Of a stretch of 64,000 bases of DNA, positions 60,960-64,000 are shown in pieces. The position numbers and the translations under genes were made by a program. Under the pieces are notes generated by a model that worked only from the letters and a program-made list of their open reading frames with translations, was not told where the DNA came from and searched no databases. The DNA is taken from assembly GCF_000271485.2 (NCBI RefSeq), contig NZ_AKVN02000001.1, positions 2,939,501 through 3,003,500 on the forward strand. Reading direction: 5' to 3'. Numbering within the stretch: position 1 is the first letter of the stretch; each line of letters starts with the position of its first letter. This DNA comes from Pelosinus fermentans DSM 17108. Lineage in GTDB: Bacteria; Bacillota; Negativicutes; DSM-13327.

Positions 60960-61394
60960 TTATTCTTTATTTTCTTCAAACATCCCTGTAACGAAGAATG
61001 TGCCTCGAGTTTTTGCCAACAGTTGATTTTGGCTATCTACAATCTCACTTTCTGCTACCATTGTATTTTTCCCATTATGAATGACTTTTCCTATGGCTTT
61101 TATAGCGGCTTGAGTTGCTGCTCCTTTAATAAAATTCATATTCATTTCAAGGGTCACCACTTTTTTTCCGGTAGTCGCACATGCAATTCCCATAGCTGAA
61201 TCAGCTAAAGAAGCTAAGGCACCACCATGAGCGATATTATACAGGTTTGTATGTTTACCAGCAAGCACAGGCATACAAAGTTCTACCTTACCTTCTTCCA
61301 CATGCATAATGGAAATATCTAATAACTTGATATATGGGTTTTCATCATATATCGTAACGAGGTTCTCCTTTAACCACTCTGTAGTTTTTTTCAT
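60960..61394 (-). CDS. PaaI-family hotdog thioesterase
   Basis: A 144-residue hotdog protein with the PaaI/YbgC-like core YNIAHGGALASLADSAMGIAC (the HGG helix, whose following Asp/Ser residues are catalytic) and VVTLEMNMNFIKGA. It hydrolyses acyl-CoA, often aryl or short-chain. The ATG at 61394 follows GGGAG at eight bases; the frame to 61409 begins with a TTG. Substrate unknown. Single gene. Confidence 0.88.
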   Translation of the reverse strand: MKKTTEWLKENLVTIYDENPYIKLLDISIMHVEEGKVELCMPVLAGKHTNLYNIAHGGALASLADSAMGIACATTGKKVVTLEMNMNFIKGAATQAAIKAIGKVIHNGKNTMVAESEIVDSQNQLLAKTRGTFFVTGMFEENKE

Positions 61395-61581
61395 ATTGAT
61401 TGCTCCCAACGTTTCTCAAAATTCTATTGCTTCTTAGCGGATTCAAATTCACTATATAGTATGATTAGCCAATATGAATCGTATTACCTATTGTAAAAAT
61501 TCTCTATAAACCTATAACTTCCTTCTTGACTGTCACCTGCCCCTTCTACTTTCTTCAACTTAACAACTGAAATGTTCATAT

Positions 61582-61620
61582 AAAAAACTAAAAGCCCTCG
61601 CAGATTGTGCGAGAGCTTTT
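61582..61620 (-). terminator. Terminator of the HlyC/CorC-family gene
   Basis: AAAGCtCTCGCA / TGCGAGgGCTTT hairpin with TAGTTTTTTA following on the minus strand. Confidence 0.86.
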
Positions 61621-61623
61621 ATA

Positions 61624-62922
61624 TCACGATACTTTTTGAATCAGAACTCTATTTACACGCATAAAATCAGCTTCCGTAATAATAAAGTCATATCCTTTAT
61701 AAGAAATTTTTCGATTTACCTCAAGAGGCAGCTCCGTTCTTGCACAAATCCAGCCACCAAGAGTATCTACATCTTCTGTTGGAAGCTGTAAGTCAAAAAA
61801 GTCATTAAATTCCTCTATGAGAATACGTCCATCTACTAAATGAGCATCTTTCTCATGAGTTTCAATTAGGGGACGTTCATCATCAAACTCATCATGCATT
61901 TCCCCTACGATTTCTTCTAGAATATCCTTTACGGTAACGAGTCCAGCAGTTCCACCATATTCATCTATAGCAATTGCTATCTGTGCCTTATTTTTCTGCA
62001 GAAGTTTTAAAACAGAACTAATCTGCATAGATTCAGGTACAGCGAGCACATTTCTCGTAATACTTTCCAAATCAGGCTTAGCAGCCAATGCAAGTGGCGA
62101 TAAAAGATCTTTGATATGAATAAAGCCAATAATATTATCTTTATTTGAATCACATACAGGATATCGTGTTTTCCCTTCCTGTATAGCGACTTCCAGGTTA
62201 TCCTCATAAGACTTTCTGATGTCCAGGCATATCATATCTGTACGTGGAATCATTACCTCACGAGCATGTCTTTCTGCAAAGTCAAATATATTATCCATTA
62301 AGGTTAATTCCGTCTGATTTATAAAACCTTGCCTGTGACTCTCTTCCATAAGGATACGTATTTCTCCTTCTGTATGGGCAGATTCACTATCTGTTGCAGG
62401 CTCAACACCTAATAATTTCAGAAATTGATTAGCCGTTCCATTCATAAACCAAATAAAAGGATACATGATCTTATAAAAGGCAATTAAAGGGGGTGCCGCC
62501 CACATTGTAACTTGCTCTGCCTTTTGAATTGCCATTGATTTCGGTGCCAATTCTCCCAAAATAATATGCAGAGAAGTAATTACAGAAAAGGCAATCACAA
62601 AAGAAATGGTTGCAATGATTTCTTGCGATAAACCAAATGCTAAAAGCAGTGGGGCAATTATGCTGGCAACCGCCGGTTCACCTACCCAGCCTAACCCAAG
62701 AGAAGCTAATGTAATCCCTAACTGACATGCCGACAAATAAGCATCCAAATTTTTGGTTAATCGCTGCGCAAATTTCGCTCTAACATTTCCCTCTGAGATC
62801 AACGTTTCTATCCGAGTACTTCGAACCTTAACCATAGCAAATTCTGCTGCAACAAAGAATCCATTTAGCATAACCAAGCCTAAAACTAAAATTGTATTAA
62901 ACAGTATAGACGCAGGGTCCAA
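61624..62922 (-). CDS. Hemolysin C/CorC (CNNM)-family membrane protein
   Basis: A 432-residue protein: an N-terminal DUF21/CNNM domain with about four membrane segments (1-190; LGITLASLGLGWVGEPAVAS), two CBS domains (about 205-335; VMIPRTDMICLDI, AIDEYGGTAGLVTVKDILEEI, VGEMHDEFDDE) and a C-terminal CorC_HlyC domain. The family is linked to magnesium/cobalt efflux and membrane repair. The hemolysin name is historical and does not imply toxicity. Start is a TTG with AGGGA six bases before it. Confidence 0.92.
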   Translation of the reverse strand: MDPASILFNTILVLGLVMLNGFFVAAEFAMVKVRSTRIETLISEGNVRAKFAQRLTKNLDAYLSACQLGITLASLGLGWVGEPAVASIIAPLLLAFGLSQEIIATISFVIAFSVITSLHIILGELAPKSMAIQKAEQVTMWAAPPLIAFYKIMYPFIWFMNGTANQFLKLLGVEPATDSESAHTEGEIRILMEESHRQGFINQTELTLMDNIFDFAERHAREVMIPRTDMICLDIRKSYEDNLEVAIQEGKTRYPVCDSNKDNIIGFIHIKDLLSPLALAAKPDLESITRNVLAVPESMQISSVLKLLQKNKAQIAIAIDEYGGTAGLVTVKDILEEIVGEMHDEFDDERPLIETHEKDAHLVDGRILIEEFNDFFDLQLPTEDVDTLGGWICARTELPLEVNRKISYKGYDFIITEADFMRVNRVLIQKVS

Positions 62923-63195
62923 TAAATATCCCTATTATCCCTCATCCATTGGGGAAATAGGACACCTCCTCTATTATATATATTGTAACATTATACCACA
63001 TTTTTTTAATTATTAAAAATAGATCTAGCCTCTGTTCGATTAATACTACACTCCATTAGAGCAATATATCATAATTTCCTTAGAAATCCTCTATGTATCT
63101 TCTTATATTGCGTATTTTTCCCTTTAAAGATATTAAATATCGCGATCTTTGAAATACAAAAAAAACTTCGCATAAATACGAAGTTCCAAATTACG

Positions 63196-63284
63196 TGGTG
63201 CCGAGGACCGGAATCGAACCGGTACGGAGATTTCTCTCCGACGGATTTTAAGTCCGTTGCGTCTGCCAGTTCCGCCACCCCGGC
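63196..63284 (-). tRNA. tRNA-Leu (anticodon TAA)
   Basis: A class II tRNA: acceptor GCCGGGG, anticodon stem ACGGA/TCCGT with loop CTTAAAA, a long variable arm (CGGAGAGAAATCTCCG region), T-arm GGTTCGATTCC, encoded CCA. Last gene of the five-tRNA array in transcription order. Confidence 0.96.
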
Positions 63285-63332
63285 ATAAATCAATATGCCA
63301 AACTGTTTAAGGCAGTATATAAAACTTTGAGT

Positions 63333-63406
<74 letters not shown>

Positions 63407-63411
63407 TTTAA

Positions 63412-63486
63412 TGGAGCGGGAAACGAGATTCGAACTCGCGACCCTCGCCTTGGCAAGGCGATGCTCTACCACTGAGCTATTCCCGC
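63412..63486 (-). tRNA. tRNA-Gly (anticodon GCC)
   Basis: Acceptor GCGGGAA/TTCCCGC, anticodon loop TTGCCAA within TCGCC/GGCGA, T-arm AGTTCGAATCT, encoded CCA. Only five bases separate it from tRNA-Cys. Confidence 0.96.
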
Positions 63487-63493
63487 ATTTAAA

Positions 63494-63569
<76 letters not shown>

Positions 63570-63582
63570 ATTTAAAATTGAA

Positions 63583-63658
63583 TGGCGACCCAGATCGGAT
63601 TTGAACCGACGACCTCCGCCGTGACAGGGCGGCATTCTAACCGCTAAACTACTGGGCC
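63583..63658 (-). tRNA. tRNA-Asp (anticodon GTC)
   Basis: Acceptor GGCCCAG/CTGGGTC with G73, anticodon loop CTGTCAC, T-arm GGTTCAAATCC, encoded CCA. First gene of the array; the upstream AT-rich stretch 63659-63823 should hold the promoter. Confidence 0.96.
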
Positions 63659-63823
63659 ACTGTATAGTCACAATGTCTATTGTACTACATTACATCTGGC
63701 GTGTCAACCATTTTTTTGAATGCCTGCATGGATTTCATTTTTTACCAGCAACATTCCTTAGCCACAGATATTATTATAGCACACAACCTTTTATTGTCAA
63801 GTACTTTCGTAAATTAGATTTTC

Positions 63824-64000
63824 TTACTGCCCTAAAACTTTCTTAATTGTTTCAATGACTTGAATATTATCAAAAGGCTTTACAATAAAATCTGATGCAC
63901 CGGCATTAATCGCATCCGTAATAATCGATCTTTGCCCAAGCGCAGTTACCATTACAATTCTAACCAAAGGATTTTCCTCAAAAATATGTTTGACTGCTTC
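63824..64000 (-). CDS. CheY-like response regulator receiver, C-terminal part (runs off the right edge)
   Basis: The minus strand encodes 58 residues ending in a TAA at 63824. The fragment reads RIVMVTALGQRSIITDAINA, then GASDFIVKPFDNIQVIETIK and KVLGQ-stop. The conserved threonine/alanine of strand beta-4 (MVTAL) and the lysine-proline of beta-5 (VKPF) identify a receiver domain. It stops right after the last helix, so it is a stand-alone CheY-type receiver with no output domain at its C-terminus. The phosphoacceptor aspartate is beyond the edge. Confidence 0.88.
   Translation of the reverse strand, partial: EAVKHIFEENPLVRIVMVTALGQRSIITDAINAGASDFIVKPFDNIQVIETIKKVLGQ

Overview
The window reads as chromosome of an anaerobic, endospore-forming, diderm Firmicute (Negativicutes, most like the Sporomusaceae such as Pelosinus or Sporomusa). 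This is an inference from gene content. It has a CotF-like spore coat protein and a CwlD-like amidase, but also an RND efflux pump, which implies an outer membrane. It has ferredoxin-linked 2-oxoacid oxidation, lysine fermentation, AT-rich intergenic DNA and Gram-positive-type Shine-Dalgarno sequences. I see no phage, IS element, CRISPR array or plasmid functions. Several genes have an in-frame GTG or TTG inside or beside the Shine-Dalgarno sequence, so I moved a number of starts downstream; each case is noted in its entry.

Layout. 1-3.5 kb: helD (5' part only), rlmN, an exported protein and a Met/Cys/His-rich coat protein. 3.5-10.9 kb: a branched-chain amino acid oxidation unit with its sigma-54 activator (leucine dehydrogenase, acyl-CoA:acetate CoA-transferase, four-subunit 2-oxoacid:ferredoxin oxidoreductase). 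A -24/-12 promoter and a perfect palindrome lie upstream of the dehydrogenase. 11-16.6 kb: amidase and RND pump. 16.6-29 kb: acyl-CoA synthetase, an MBL hydrolase with a CsoR repressor, decayed AraC and MFS genes next to a Fur-type box, oleate hydratase, an MFS transporter, an aldo/keto reductase with ferredoxin clusters, several tiny genes and a pentapeptide-repeat protein. 29.5-37.9 kb: tRNA-Val, cell-wall genes (two 3D-domain proteins, one behind a cyclic-di-AMP riboswitch, and an L,D-transpeptidase), an AlaX-type editing protein, an M20 amidohydrolase, a ferritin-like protein and thiol peroxidase. 38-42.3 kb: two unrelated glutamine synthetases (a long type-I-like form and type III) in tandem.

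42.5-54.5 kb carries a nearly complete lysine fermentation cluster: permease, KamA, KamD/KamE, KamB-like reactivase, Kdd, Kce, Kal and the AtoD/AtoA CoA-transferase, with a second sigma-54 activator inside it. It forms two divergently regulated blocks that point the same way. Each block has a -24/-12 promoter, and each promoter has two copies of a 16-bp imperfect palindrome (TGCCGAATTTTnnGCA type) at about 85 and 155 bp upstream. This reads as a self-contained lysine regulon and is the best candidate here for an undescribed regulatory system.

54.5-64 kb: rmuC, an M16C protease, small membrane proteins, a PAS protein with a degenerate GGDEF domain, a PaaI thioesterase, an HlyC/CorC membrane protein, a five-gene tRNA array (Asp-Phe-Gly-Cys-Leu) and the C-terminus of a CheY-like receiver.
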